NCBI GenBank assembly: GCA_945643635.1
Contig: CALZFC010000268.1
Location: forward strand, 1,775,001 to 1,839,000
Direction: 5' to 3'
From: Allodiplogaster sudhausi
Lineage: Eukaryota > Nematoda > Chromadorea > Rhabditida > Diplogasteridae
DNA length: 64,000 nt
Part shown: positions 35,879 through 47,420 of the stretch, one piece after another
Layout of the letters: each line of letters opens with the position of its first letter
How positions within the stretch are numbered: the first letter of the stretch is position 1
Program-made: the position numbers and the translations under genes
Notes under the pieces: generated by a model
Seen by the model: the letters and a program-made list of their open reading frames with translations, nothing else
The model's database searches: none
Told to the model about the DNA's origin: nothing

Positions 35879-38800
35879 CTAGGCTGCCGCGAAAACATGG
35901 CTGAGTGCCATTTTTAGTGCGCCATCCAGCTGGTATACGGTACCGGGTGCGACTGGGGGTATGTGTGGAATGGACATGAGAAGGGGCTCGGACGCTGAAA
36001 AGACGAGCACGAATCCACGGTCGCGTTCACTGCCGACCACTGGAAGCGAGTCGACATTGCCAGACTGAATGAAATAAGTCAATTTTTTATTATTAAAAAA
36101 TTAAACTTAAAAACAATAATTAAACATAATTCATCCCCTGTCTATGCCAAATTACAGGGCAATCCCATTAGTAATCAGGAAAAAAACTATAAGCAACCCG
36201 GCTTTTCCCCAACTAGGGATAAAATGATAAAGTCTATTTTACATAACCACAATCAATTATGGGCCTTTCCTGTTTCCAAACGACACCCAGAGTCTTACGT
36301 ACAAATTCTGCTCCCTACCCTCCATTTTTTTTCTTTGTCCATTCATTTATTCCCTCGTCCCAACCTCTTGCTTGTACTCCTCAATTGTGAGAGTGTCAGC
36401 AAGGAAGGAGCGGCCGTGAACACTTCCAGACGAGAAGTCGAGCAAGGAAGCCGATTCGGGTACTGTAGAAAAAGAGAGTATAGTTCGGCACTGTAAAAGA
36501 GAGAATAAAGGTCGGGTGCTATAAAAAAGTGAACGTTTTAGTTTCACGCTTACAAAGAACTGTTTAAATTCTACGATTAAATATACCGACTTGTTACACG
36601 AAGTTAAAAAAAAACACCAATTATTTCTTAATAATTGGTGTTTTTTTCGCTAGATGATAAAAGAATAATTACAGCATAACCACCAACATTTGTACTTCTT
36701 AATCGCTGCTGACACTGCTGCTTTCTCTCCGTCTGCAGCTCCTTCGGTTACGGCCGAACAGATGAAGAGCGGCCCAACGAGCATCGGGTCTTCGGGCCAG
36801 CGGATTGCCCTAAAAGGAGCCAAAAGCTTACTTTTGAATTTGCGCCTAATTGCCTGAGATACAAGAGAAGAAGACCAAGGAGATTTAGAGAGACGCGACT
36901 ACAATGGTCAAGAAAATTCAACTAGACTGAGTTTTATGCACCTTTAAATGGGTACTCAAGCACTGCAGTCTGTGCAGCCCTCTACAGTATCATTATAGTA
37001 TCACTTTGCAGTGTTTTTACTTTGAGATAAAAAAAGAAAATAACAATAGCAGTGATGATGACGACGATTAGATCACGACGCAAAGAATGTTGTTTTTGCT
37101 CACTTGATAAATCCGTTCGCGACGAGTGAAGCTTCTGGTTGTGGAAGGCAAATGGCGTAGCCGCGTCGCTCCGTCTAAATTTCAAGGTATTTTTTTGGCA
37201 AAAATATAGCTGTTTGCCTATTTTTTTATTATTATTATACCGTAGTTTCAATATACTGTATTTTTTATATACCGTATCTATAAAAATTGCAAGGCATAAT
37301 CAAAACAGATACCTTTTCAGCTGTTCAACCCCGTCGATCTGTATCTAATTGTAAACTGTTACGGTCATTTCTGTGTTTAACTCACCTCTAACGCTGCCGC
37401 CTCCTCGCTCTGCCTCCCGAGACACTCGACATCGGCCCATTCTTGCTCGATCGTACTGGCCGACGAGTCTCCTTGGTACTGTAACAGCAAAAGGAACCTT
37501 TACTACTTTAATACACAAAGTCACACTTTCTCAAAATTCATGCGTGAAATTCGGCATGTCCTTGCCGGTGAGCTGCTTGTACAGCTCTGCACTCTTGCGT
37601 GAGCCACGGTCGAGAATCTGAACGACGGGAATATTTTTTTACTTAAAGGAACGCGTTGCGGTCGCGTCGCGGTAAGAAAGAATACTGTAAAGCGATAGAT
37701 GTATGGAGCAAAACAATGATCACAGTACTCCTAGCACGAAAAGGGGGAGCTGTATACGATATTTTCATTTGATGACTCAAGATCACTACCTCCTTTTCTT
37801 GGTTCGTGCACACGAGCGTACTGCAGAAGAAGCACGGCCCGCTGCTTTCTTGGGCGCAGACAACCTAAAAAAAGAGAGAACAATAATGGCAATATCAGAA
37901 GAAGAAGAAGAAGAAAGATTTTGCGGACGGGTGGGAGGAGCATGCCGGACGGAAATAATTAGGCTCACATATAAATGTTGTATGAAATATCGGGTCAAAT
38001 TCATGAGGAGAAGAGGCCGCTAGAAGAGCTTCATTTGGTCAAAAAATAAAGCAAAATTCACATTTGCAAGTGCCAATAAGTGGTTTCCCGAAAATTCTTA
38101 ACACATTTAACTGGCCAGTCATTTGGCAACACTTTCTGGAAGAACATACAATATTCACCATTCGTGAGCTGAAAAAACGCTTTGAATAGGGCTTTTTTCT
38201 ATTGCTTTCATCATCCGCCATCCAAACAAACCTTGCCACAGCCCATGCAATTTCGAACGAGTTCATGGAGGCGCGCTTGGCATGAGCATGGATGTCTTCC
38301 TGAAGAAGAGATAATCATCACATTTAATTATTTTCCATCAGTCAGATTGAATACGCTATATACTTTAGCTTAACAATAAGCATTCTAAATATATAGATAT
38401 ATAGATATAACTAGTTCCGGAAAAGCCGCAACTGCTTTTTCCCAGAAAAAAAGAAGGGAAAATCAGGCATAAAAGTGAGAGCTATTTAAAAGCCGGACTA
38501 ATACATTTGAAAAAATGATATCGAAAGACGAGAATAGACACTTTTTCCCCGGACAACCGATAGCCCAGGGTCCAAAAACAGGCGATTTAATCATAATATG
38601 CTTGAGCATATGATCGAAAAACATAGTGGTTTTTTATGACGAAATATGAGCAAATTTTACGGAAGGCAGGCCATGCGACTACGAGCAAAGCATACTGGGT
38701 CTTCCTCCAAGAGTAATTGGGGGTACCCGTTGAGCCCCCTCTTTGTGGGAGGAGTAGATGGATGGCACCCCAACCTGGCAGCAAAGTCTTCGAGGGCGCC

Positions 38801-38913
38801 GCCGAAAGAAGGAGCGGGTTACTTCGACGCGACGGCTGCTGCTTCTTTTCGCCTTGCTGCTGTTTCTGTTGCTGCTGCTGCTGAGCAGCTCCTCCTCCAC
38901 GCTGACGAGCCAT
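35879..38913 (-). CDS. TRIP4: Activating signal cointegrator 1 (ASC-1/TRIP4)
   Basis: Transcriptional coactivator and scaffold of the ASC-1 complex. Exons on -: 38775-38913, 38232-38299, 37790-37864, about 37566-37617, about 37386-37471, 37104-37174, 36688-36809, 36365-36462 and 35879-36064. The C2HC5 zinc finger is plain across exons 1-3: LLPGRHPCSC, then NCMGCGK joined to VVCAQESSGPCFFCSTLVC. Exons 6-9 form the ASCH domain: GYAICLPQPEASLVANGFIK, VGPLFICSAV, SGSVHGRSFLADTL, RGFVLVFSASEPL. At about 305 residues it is far shorter than the human protein (about 580), mainly by loss of N-terminal and middle parts. Exon 1 starts at an ATG before a Gln-rich stretch; an earlier exon is possible. Exon 4 meets an in-frame TGA unless a GC-AG intron (ACCG|GCAAGG to CCAAG) is used, and the exon 7 donor (AAAT|GTTGG) is weak. 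The identification is secure, the exact model less so. Confidence 0.88.
36608..36647. repeat. Perfect 18 bp inverted repeat in TRIP4 intron
   Basis: Arms AAAAAAACACCAATTATT (36608-36625) and its complement (36630-36647) with a TCTT loop. Confidence 0.9.
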
Positions 38914-40576
38914 CAAATACGATGAGCACCAGAAAAAAAAAGAAATTAAAATAAACATTTGAAAAAAGCTTTTCCACATAAAAACACATCATTTTCCCAG
39001 AAAAAAAAGTCTAAGTAAGTGATGCTTGACGAAAACACTGCTTAACATACGAGAATGTAATGGCATGATGGCGCGAAAATTCCCTAAAATTTGATGATGC
39101 AATTCAAAAGGACAATCAACATTGAAACACGATCACTCAATCAGAAGCCCCAAAAAAAATTCGAGAGAAAAGCAAGCGATTGCTGCCCTTAGATTGCCAG
39201 TAGCTATCACAAATTGTGCCACATTGGGCAATTAAGGAAATTCACTGGATGCCTTTCAATATAGAACACGCCGTAGATTGATAGCAGTGCATTAAATCTT
39301 TTTTTGTAATTTTAGCAAATACTTAAATTATTTTTTTTCCTTTTCTCATATCTAATATTTCTTTTATCAACACCTCTTTTTCTTATTTTCTTTAAATCTT
39401 TAAATCTAATATCTTTAAATCTAATGGAATCTTTTCATTATTTTGATCGGTTCCCTTCACTGCCGTTTGTTCACTTTCATTTCCATTAGTCGTAGAGTAG
39501 TCTCGAAATTTGGATGCCAATCAGTTATTTTGTTTGAAACAGCGTCTGGGAAAAATCTTTAAATCTAATGGAATCCAAAGCAAGTGGATATATTTCAAGT
39601 GAATATCAAGTCATTTTTCGTACAAAGATTCGAACAACGTTCTTGTCATGTACATTGATACTATATACACTGTTCTGCACAAAAGATAAGACAACGGTTT
39701 AAACTTCAGTCGAAACAAGCGTAATGAGTCTGTAAGCGTGAGCAAATTAGTGTTACCATCGAAGAACATTCTTCCAATTTTCACGTCAAGTTTGTTTGAC
39801 CCCCTCGACTTCACCTCATTCCATCCAATTTTGCTCACGTTGTTGACCTCTTCGATTCTCTGCTCATTAAAGGAGCCAAGAATTCAATCTTGAATTCGAG
39901 CCTTCTTGTGCCTGAGACGCGAGGGCGTTTTGCGAGATGCGACTAGAATTGTTCAGGAAAATGCAAATAGATTACGCGTTGAGGATGTTTCGTGCTCCTG
40001 TGAGTTGCCTTACGATTGGTTATGCTATTATGTTATCTGATATGAGGAAGATGTTTTGCTCTTATGGAGTCCATGTGATGCTCTTGCTATCCTTTATTCC
40101 ACAGACAGTAGCAGTGAGGAACGAAAATAAGTAGTGCTACAACTTAAAAAAAAAGTAATCACCGAATTCTTGGCGCGAAATTCAAAATGCTCTCGATGCC
40201 GCTGGACATTGGCTAATCCATGGTAAAATTGATTCAAAAGAATGAAAAAAAAAAACTTCTGTCTGATTTAAGGTGGCTACTGAAATGGAATGTTGTTAAT
40301 CCATTTGAGCAACGATCCATTTGAGCAACGATACATTTGAGCAACGATCCATTTGAGCAACGATCCATTTGAGCAACGATGGATTAGTTGAGCTGGAGCT
40401 GTTGGTTGTTGTTGAAAAGTTAGCAAGCAGAAGAATCTTCTTTTGCACTCTCCAGGTACATATAAATAAATCAGCAATTCGTACTCGTCGTTTCAAAACC
40501 ACATGTTCTCAACATGCACTTTGCGTCGAATTATGTGAATTCTTTAATTATTTGTGAAACGAAAAAAATTACGTAA
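38914..40576. other. Intergenic, mostly unremarkable
   Basis: AT-rich DNA between TRIP4 and the transthyretin-like gene. It holds a copy of a dispersed repeat (about 39869-39970, see findings) and the short tandem array at 40301-40380. No gene is supported. Confidence 0.6.
40301..40380. repeat. 16 bp tandem repeat, five units
   Basis: Five head-to-tail copies of CCATTTGAGCAACGAT; the third begins with A instead of C. Confidence 0.97.
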
Positions 40577-40664
40577 TTGGATACTCGACTTGAGGAAAGA
40601 TGAGAGATATCAATCATTTCACGTGCATTCCTCGATCGCAGACGGTCTCCTCGCTTCGGTTTAA
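40577..40664 (+). promoter_or_regulatory. Duplicated upstream block of transthyretin-like gene 1
   Basis: About 85 bp, including AATCATTTCAC, ATTCCTCGATCGCAGACGGT and TTCGCTTCGGTTTAAT, is almost identical to 56141-56222, upstream of the paralogous gene at 56398. Conservation of this block while the DNA around it has diverged suggests promoter function. Confidence 0.5.
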
Positions 40665-40810
40665 TCTTTTAGCATCAACTTTTCTTTTCTCTCCTCAACT
40701 TATTATTTCTAGAATTAGCGTTTCACTCAGACAAGTAAAACCCTCTTTTAGAAAAATATCTCTGACAAGAAGAAGTTAATAGTCTATTTTATCTTTAAGG
40801 CAGAACAATA

Positions 40811-41567
40811 ATGCGAGTTATCTGTGTCTTCTCTGTCCTGGCACTCCTGGCCGGCGGCATTTCTGCTCTTCCGACAACGGCTGCCCTCTTCGAACTCGAT
40901 GCGCTCTTCGGCCTTTCCTGTCCGACTACCACCAAGCAGGAAGAGGCTGCCGTCGATTTGTTCGAGTTCGGGTGGCAAGGTCAAAAGGACTGATTTGGAA
41001 TATGCCCTGTTCCCGTTAACTCAGTTGAATTTGATGGAATTAAATGGATAATAACCTTTACTTTTTAACGTGTTTGTTTTGATTCAGGCAGCAACGGGAC
41101 GTTCGAGGAGCGTATTTGGGAAGGTCAGAAGCGTTTTTTGTTGTTGTAAATTTGACCTATTCGCAACATCACCTTAGTTTTTATTATTAACGTTTACCTT
41201 TGGTTTAGGCAAATACGAGCAGCGTGGTGTCTCAACGAACGTCAAAGTCAACGACGACAAAGCTATGAGGGTCTCATCCAATGGAGATGTCAGTTGGATT
41301 GCGATTTTGTGAATTATCGAGTGAATCAACCATAAATGATTGGCGAAATTTATAATGGATCTAATTATTATGTTTTATTTATTGCTAAAGGATACTGGCA
41401 AGGACTTCTACCTGAACATCACCCACAACTGCAAATGCGGCCTCAATGAGACCACCATCTTCCATCTGCTACCAAACCGAGGAAATGACACCACGGTCAC
41501 CGGCGCTTGCATTGATCTCTCCAAGAATTCCACGTGTAATGGAGCCAACCCTAAAGGCCTCAATTAA
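40811..41567 (+). CDS. Secreted transthyretin-like (TTL) family protein
   Basis: Exons 40811-40979, 41088-41123, 41209-41288 and 41391-41567 join in phase 1, 1 and 0 to give 153 residues, the usual TTL length. The start codon opens a clear signal peptide (MRVICVFSVLALLAGG, cleavage near ISA-LP). The body follows the nematode TTL (PF01060) pattern: a first Cys in the ALFGLSCPTTT segment, a short charged middle, then the hallmark DFYLNITHNCKCG in the last exon (family form: DPYLKIxHxC) and two more Cys before the C terminus. Several NxT/S sites suggest glycosylation. TTL proteins are secreted and mostly of unknown function; TTR-52 in C. elegans bridges apoptotic cells. It is the best-preserved member of a pair with the gene at 56398. 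The family call is mine from motif pattern only. Confidence 0.65.
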
Positions 41568-41772
41568 GAGTATAGAGAATAAAGAGGACATTTTGTTACG
41601 CAATCGAGCTGTGAGCTATTCTCACAATCTGACTTTCTTGAATATTGTAAAACATACGTGAACAAAGTAAACATAGTATTTAAAAATGTAGAAGAATATT
41701 TCGATGGTTTGCATCAACTTCAGCTGACAACATTTGGCTTCTAAACTTGCCGAAAGAAGCAAAAGCCTTTGT

Positions 41773-43600
41773 TCATTAATTCAGATTTGAAAGGTAGATT
41801 TTGCATTTTCCATATTGTACCGGAGATTCAACATTTTTTCATGACTCGTCCGTTATGAAGGCGATGAACTTCATGTATTCTCATAGTGTTCATGTGTTCT
41901 CGCGTTAAGAGTGCATTTTCCTCATTCTCGCATGTGAAAAGCTGGCTAATGGTACACTTCACAAGTACAACTTTGCTGTTACTTAAGTTCAGTAGAATAT
42001 CCTTATTTTCTTGTCTAAACGTGCAATTTCCACCTCTTCCTCGTTCTGGAATCTAAAAAGTACGTAATTGCTGCATTTTACTTCGCTTAGCGTGATCTTT
42101 ATTCATTAATTAAGATCTGAAATTTCTTATTGCATTTCCATATCGTATTGGAGATCCAAATTTTTTCACTCCATTTCCGAAATGTTAATTTACCTGATAT
42201 CATGAAAGTGAAAGATTTCTTTTCTTCTGAATAATTAATTTTCGATCCAGGGTATTATTGATTAATATTAGATATTAACTTGACAAGGTATTTCTTGTCT
42301 ATTTTATTGGAATTCGGTGGGCTGACCGCAAGAGTGCATTTTCCTCATTCTCGCATGTGAAAAGCTGGCTAATGGTACACTTCACAAGTACAACTTTGCT
42401 GTTACTTAAGTTCAGTAGAATATCCTTATTTTCTTGTCTAAACGTGCAATTTCCACCTCTTCCTCGTTCTGGAATCTAAAAAGTACGTAATTGCTGCATT
42501 TTACTTCGCTTAGCGTGATCTTTATTCATTAATTAAGATCTGAAATTTCTTATTGCATTTCCATATCGTATTGGAGATCCAAATTTTTTCACTCCATTTC
42601 CGAAATGTTAATTTACCTGATATCATGAAAGTGAAAGATTTCTTTTCTTCTGAATAATTAATTTTCGATCCAGGGTATTATTGATTAATATTAGATATTA
42701 ACTTGACAAGGTATTTCTTGTCTATTTTATTGGAATTCGGTGGGCTGACCGCAAGAGTGCATTTTCCTCATTCTCGCATGTGAAAAGCTGGCTAATGGTA
42801 CACTTCACAAGTACAACTTTGCTGTTACTTAAGTTCAGTAGAATATCCTTATTTTCTTGTCTAAACGTGCAATTTCCACCTCTTCCTCGTTCTGGAATCT
42901 AAAAAGTACGTAATTGCTGCATTTTACTTCGCTTAGCGTGATCTTTATTCATTAATTAAGATCTGAAATTTCTTATTGCATTTCCATATCGTATTGGAGA
43001 TCCAAATTTTTTCACTCCATTTCCGAAATGTTAATTTACCTGATATCATGAAAGTGAAAGATTTCTTTTCTTCTGAATAATTAATTTTCGATCCAGGGTA
43101 TTATTGATTAATATTAGATATTAACTTGACAAGGTATTTCTTGTCTATTTTATTGGAATTCGGTGGGCTGACCGCAAGAGTGCATTTTCCTCATTCTCGC
43201 ATGTGAAAAGCTGGCTAATGGTACACTTCACAAGTACAACTTTGCTGTTACTTAAGTTCAGTAGAATATCCTTATTTTCTTGTCTAAACGTGCAATTTCC
43301 ACCTCTTCCTCGTTCTGGAATCTAAAAAGTACGTAATTGCTGCATTTTACTTCGCTTAGCGTGATCTTTATTCATTAATTAAGATCTGAAATTTCTTATT
43401 GCATTTCCATATCGTATTGGAGATCCAAATTTTTTCACTCCATTTCCGAAATGTTAATTTACCTGATATCATGAAAGTGAAAGATTTCTTTTCTTCTGAA
43501 TAATTAATTTTCGATCCAGGGTATTATTGATTAATATTAGATATTAACTTGACAAGGTATTTCTTGTCTATTTTATTGGAATTCGGTGGGCTGACCGCTC
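41773..43600. repeat. 423 bp tandem repeat array, four identical units
   Basis: Units start at GAGTGCATTTTCCTC at 41909, 42332, 42755 and 43178, exactly 423 bp apart, and I see no difference between the copies. A diverged partial unit precedes the array (about 41773-41870, ATTAATTCAGATTTGAAA against ATTAATTAAGATCTGAAA). Each unit looks like two related halves, one starting GTGCATTTTCCTCATTC and one GTGCAATTTCCACCTC. No open frame. The array begins about 200 bp after the transthyretin-like gene. Confidence 0.97.
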
Positions 43601-44636
43601 GAAAAATAAAAATAAAATAAAATGGTTCTTGCTCATTTCACCCGAATTCCCGCTCGGTGCTCGGTTGGCTCCTCCGAGGCTCCACACAGACATGGATGTT
43701 ACGTGGAGCGTAACATTTGACCTTCGCAATAATGTTATTGAAATGCACCAGAACATCTCATATAGCTCTGGACGTTACATTTAATCCCCGAAATGTTACG
43801 CCCGGCGTAACATGCAGTATTTAACAAAAAGGTTACATTTGCCCGCTGCGGCCGCTCTGGGCCGCCACGAGCATTTGCTCTTAAGCCACGCCCCCTTCAC
43901 ATTTTTCTGTCTGCTCGCTGATAAAATTCAGCTGGAAACACTGGATTTTAGGCATATTTATGATACGTTCAAGCATATTTATAATACAAGACCCCTTATT
44001 ACACTAAACAAGTTATGCTTTAGAACGTGAGAGCAGCAGAAGCCACACGCAAGGTCATATAACATGAAAAATGCTTGAAAACACTTTGGCTAAGCAAAGT
44101 CTGAAAATAAGCGTAAAGCATACATATCGTTATCCTACAAGTAAAACAAAAACCACAAAAGTGCATCGGAACCGACCTTTTATTGTCCGGAGTCGGTGCG
44201 TCGTCTTCGTATAGCCTGGAATCGTCACCCAAGGAGAACCGAACCCGACCACCGAGACCCAACCGCCCAACCTACTGCCACCTGTCATGGTAGAGGAGAG
44301 CCCGCCCCGAATCAGGGGCGGGACAACTGCCAACCGAGAGAAGAACGGCGGTGCGGCAGGGCAAGACAGTCGAGTCGAGAGCGCCGGCAAGAGGCGGCGG
44401 CTGCTACGTCCTACTTGCCCCCCCCCCATGTTCCCCTCCTCATTTAGTATATCGTGAGTATAACGATAAAGCATTGGTAATTGTGCCCTCGTCAGTCACA
44501 GCCTACCAACCAGAGAAGCCACACAGTACGACATTACTACACACCACACTACCCGCCCTAGCGATCTGAACGCTGAAGAACTTGTCCAGATGATAAGGGC
44601 GGCGTCCATTGTTGAATTCTGGCAGAGGTTGGCTAT
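43601..44636. other. Repeat remnants with GTAAC motifs and a GC-rich block
   Basis: 43700-43830 contains repeated GTTACG/CGTAAC and GTAACAT words in both orientations, like those at 45740-45920. 44160-44450 is unusually GC-rich, with overlapping open frames on both strands that look like composition artefacts. The following 44450-44570 has an AATTGTGCC/CACACAG end reminiscent of an LTR, but I could not find a partner copy, so I do not call an element. Confidence 0.4.
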
Positions 44637-45099
44637 GGAGAGAGAGAGAGAGAGAGAGAAAGGGAGAGAGCAAAAGAAAGAAAGAGAGAGCAGAACACTT
44701 GAATGTACTCGAGAGGGATTTAAAAATGTGTTTTTTTACTACAATTTTCCACAGTATTTTGCGCAATGCTGTAGCCTGTTCTTCATCTCGCTGTGCATTC
44801 TTGCTGTGAATCACGGTCACAGTTCATTTAGTACTCCCCCTAACTCTCTCTTCATTCTAATTAATATCCGCAAATCCATCCTTGGTATCGATTCGCAGCA
44901 ATTCGATTGAAGAGAGAAGAAACATAGAGAGAGAGAGAGCGAGCGAGTGATACAGAGACAGAGAGAGGAGAGAAAGCGAGAGAGAGATAGAGAGAGAGAG
45001 AGAGAGCGAGAGAGAGAGGGAGAGGCAGAGAGAGGCAGAGACTGAGGGAGAGAGAGACAGAGAGACAGAGAGATATCTCGCTCTCTCTCTCTGTCTCTT

Positions 45100-45131
<32 letters not shown>
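44637..45131. repeat. GA and CT microsatellites
   Basis: GA tracts at 44637-44690 and 44925-45075 and a CT tract at 45078-45131; the last two are adjacent and of opposite sense, so they form a large inverted repeat. Confidence 0.9.
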
Positions 45132-45136
<5 letters not shown>

Positions 45137-46807
45137 CTCTCATTCTAATAGCTGCTAATCGATCGCAAAGACGACTGCAGTTTCATATACTATAGAAAAA
45201 TGTCCCTTTTTCCATAAATCAACCCCTCCGGTTGACCACGGTTAAGTCTCTTCATCTACGAAATCGGTCTCTTCATCTGTGCCAAGTTGGCTAAGTGCCA
45301 AAAGTCTTTTCTTAGAGTTTTACTGCTTTAATGGATACATAATATTACAAAATTGAGCAGAGAGTAAGAGGAGAGTGGGAGAGACAGCATAGAACACTCT
45401 CTCCCTCTTTCTCTACTCTGTCTCTATGCAAAAAAAATTGCATATTTATGTATGCACTTGTTGACTAAGTTAACTCATTAAACTTAGTTGACTAATTAAA
45501 CTGTGCTTGTGTACTCGACTAAGTTGACTAATTTAACTGTCTAAGTTGGGAATGTGACCCGTTTGAACGGGGTACTGTCGGTTTTTTTATGTAAACTAAA
45601 CGCGCAAAACATGTTGGGAAAACGTTGACCGCATGTGGGTTTGAACCCCTAAGTGTCGCCGCTCAGCTTTGCTTTTAGATCTGACGTTATCGCTAGTTCG
45701 CTCTTTGGGGGCAGCGCTCTCCCTACGCACGCCGCCTTTCCTGCCAAACGTAACATTTTTGTGCATGCTCAAATGTAGCGCTCCACGTATCATCCAGGTA
45801 TATACAAAAAATGTTATGTTTTTTTTCTTAAGAGGAGGCGACGCATCACATGTTTTTCTCAGCGTAACATAGCCACGGAACATTTTTCCATAACATTTTT
45901 TGTGCATAACATTTTTTTCTGTGTGTCTTCTCCTTCTTTATCTTCCTTCACCTTCCGACTTCTACCTTCTCTCCTTCCCTATTCTCACATCTTCTTATTT
46001 CTCTCTTTCTCCGCCTCGTTGCATCTCTGGCCATGCTTGGAGCATTTTTCAGACGAAGAATGCACAACATTTCCGGGCTTATTCAATGTTTTGGTTACAA
46101 TAAAAAAATAATTGCTTGCAAGTAATGACTTTTATAGAATCAATTTTATGTTTATAATTAGTTTTCTCCCTGCTTAATGGTAAGAGAAACTTCTACTGCC
46201 ACGAATCGATCTCTCTGTCCTTTAAGCATATGGAAAGCTATAAACTTGTTTTGTTCTTCCCTGGCCCTTGTTCAAGCCTTAAGTCCAAATTCACCGAACA
46301 ATAGGAGAGCTTCAATAAATACTTGAAGACGGAGCGATTTGTGAGCAAAGAAGATAGCCTTGCCATCAGTAGAAGCGGTGAAAAAAAATGAAAATTAATG
46401 CTATGTTGATCTAGGCAAATTTGATCAACAGTGGCTGCAAAATGCACTTTTATTAGAGATTGAAAAAGTCGTGAAAAGTTGTTAATAAAAAGTTTATGCA
46501 AATTTATGTAAATTTAGACATTCCAAATTTATGCTTAACGGCCGGGCCAAATAATATGCAAAAAGCGAAAAAATGAACGGACTTCACAGATAAAAGAGAT
46601 AAAAGACTAATCGAGTAAAAGAAAGACGAGACGAAAGAGGTTTATTAAAAAAACGATTTGAGGAAAATTGATCGAACTGACCTCATTTTTACATTGATTT
46701 ACAGAAACATTTGGAAATTACAATAATCAAATTAGCATGTATAAATTGTATGTGAAAAAAAGCGCAAGGTAAAACGTGCTTTCATGTTTTAAGAAGATTG
46801 CACTTTC
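45132..46807. other. Intergenic, repeat-rich, no gene
   Basis: 45450-45560 has imperfect repeats of GACTAAGTTGACTAA. 45740-45920 has repeated CGTAACATTTTTTGTGCAT words in both orientations. No coding sequence is supported. Confidence 0.55.
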
Positions 46808-46910
46808 ATCGTCTATTTATTGTTATTTTGTTTTCCATCGCTTTTTACTTTACGCACTTTTCCGCATCGCAACTGAATATTATGTGGACAGCAGTAGAAA
46901 ACGTGACTAG
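46808..46910 (+). promoter_or_regulatory. Left half of a promoter split by the Harbinger element
   Basis: From about 46808 (TCATCGTCTATTTATTGTTA) to GCAGTAGAAAACGTGAC at 46907 the sequence matches 62418-62514 upstream of the intact secreted-protein gene, and in part 59605-59640 upstream of the second copy. In those copies the block continues straight into an ATTATAATATCT block; here that continuation is found only at 51865, after the transposon. Confidence 0.75.
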
Positions 46911-46925
46911 CCGTGCAATTAATCT
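46911..46925 (+). repeat. Left terminal inverted repeat
   Basis: CCGTGCAATTAATCT, the exact reverse complement of 51847-51861, preceded by the target duplication TAG. Confidence 0.92.
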
Positions 46926-47129
46926 AGGAAGAAAATTGAAACGAAGGTTGAGTGAAATATTAACGAGCTCAAATTGAAAGTTCATGAAGGTTTTACGCCG
47001 GTTTACTATGGAGAAAGGCCAAACTTCATCCAACTTCCGAAAAAGAAAAGAAAATGTTTGTGCAGGTTTAAAAATGCATTCAACGAAAAAGTTCACTGAA
47101 GTTTGTCATGTATAACGAAATAGTGTGGG

Positions 47130-47186
47130 AAAGTGAGAGAGGAAAAGTTTCTAAAAGCTCTTTAGAAACTTTTCCTCTCTCACTTT
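47130..47186. repeat. Perfect 26 bp hairpin inside the transposon
   Basis: Arms 47130-47155 and 47161-47186 are exact reverse complements with a five-base loop (AGCTC); the stem contains GTGAGAGAGGAAAAGTTTC. It lies 200 bp inside the left end, between the terminal repeat and the first gene, where subterminal protein-binding sites would be expected. Confidence 0.9.
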
Positions 47187-47420
47187 TGTACGCTATCTCA
47201 TATTTGTGACCGAAAGATTGCCCAAGTACAAATGTCATTCAACTTCAAGTTCGTCATCTCAATAATAACGGAAAAGAAAAATGGGCAAAAACACAAGCAT
47301 TGTGTGTTGCTGTCCGAGTGAATCGTAGAATTCTTTCCTTTTTTCATATCTACTTAATACCATTTGTCCAATCTCGCCATATCATCTCGTTTCAAATAGA
47401 ATGTATTTGTTTAAGGCGAA

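Noticed and set aside
44196..44447. Arg/Pro-rich frame in the GC-rich block
   Set aside because: Equally long frames on the other strand and no motif. Composition explains it; it may be part of an LTR-like remnant, but no partner copy was found.
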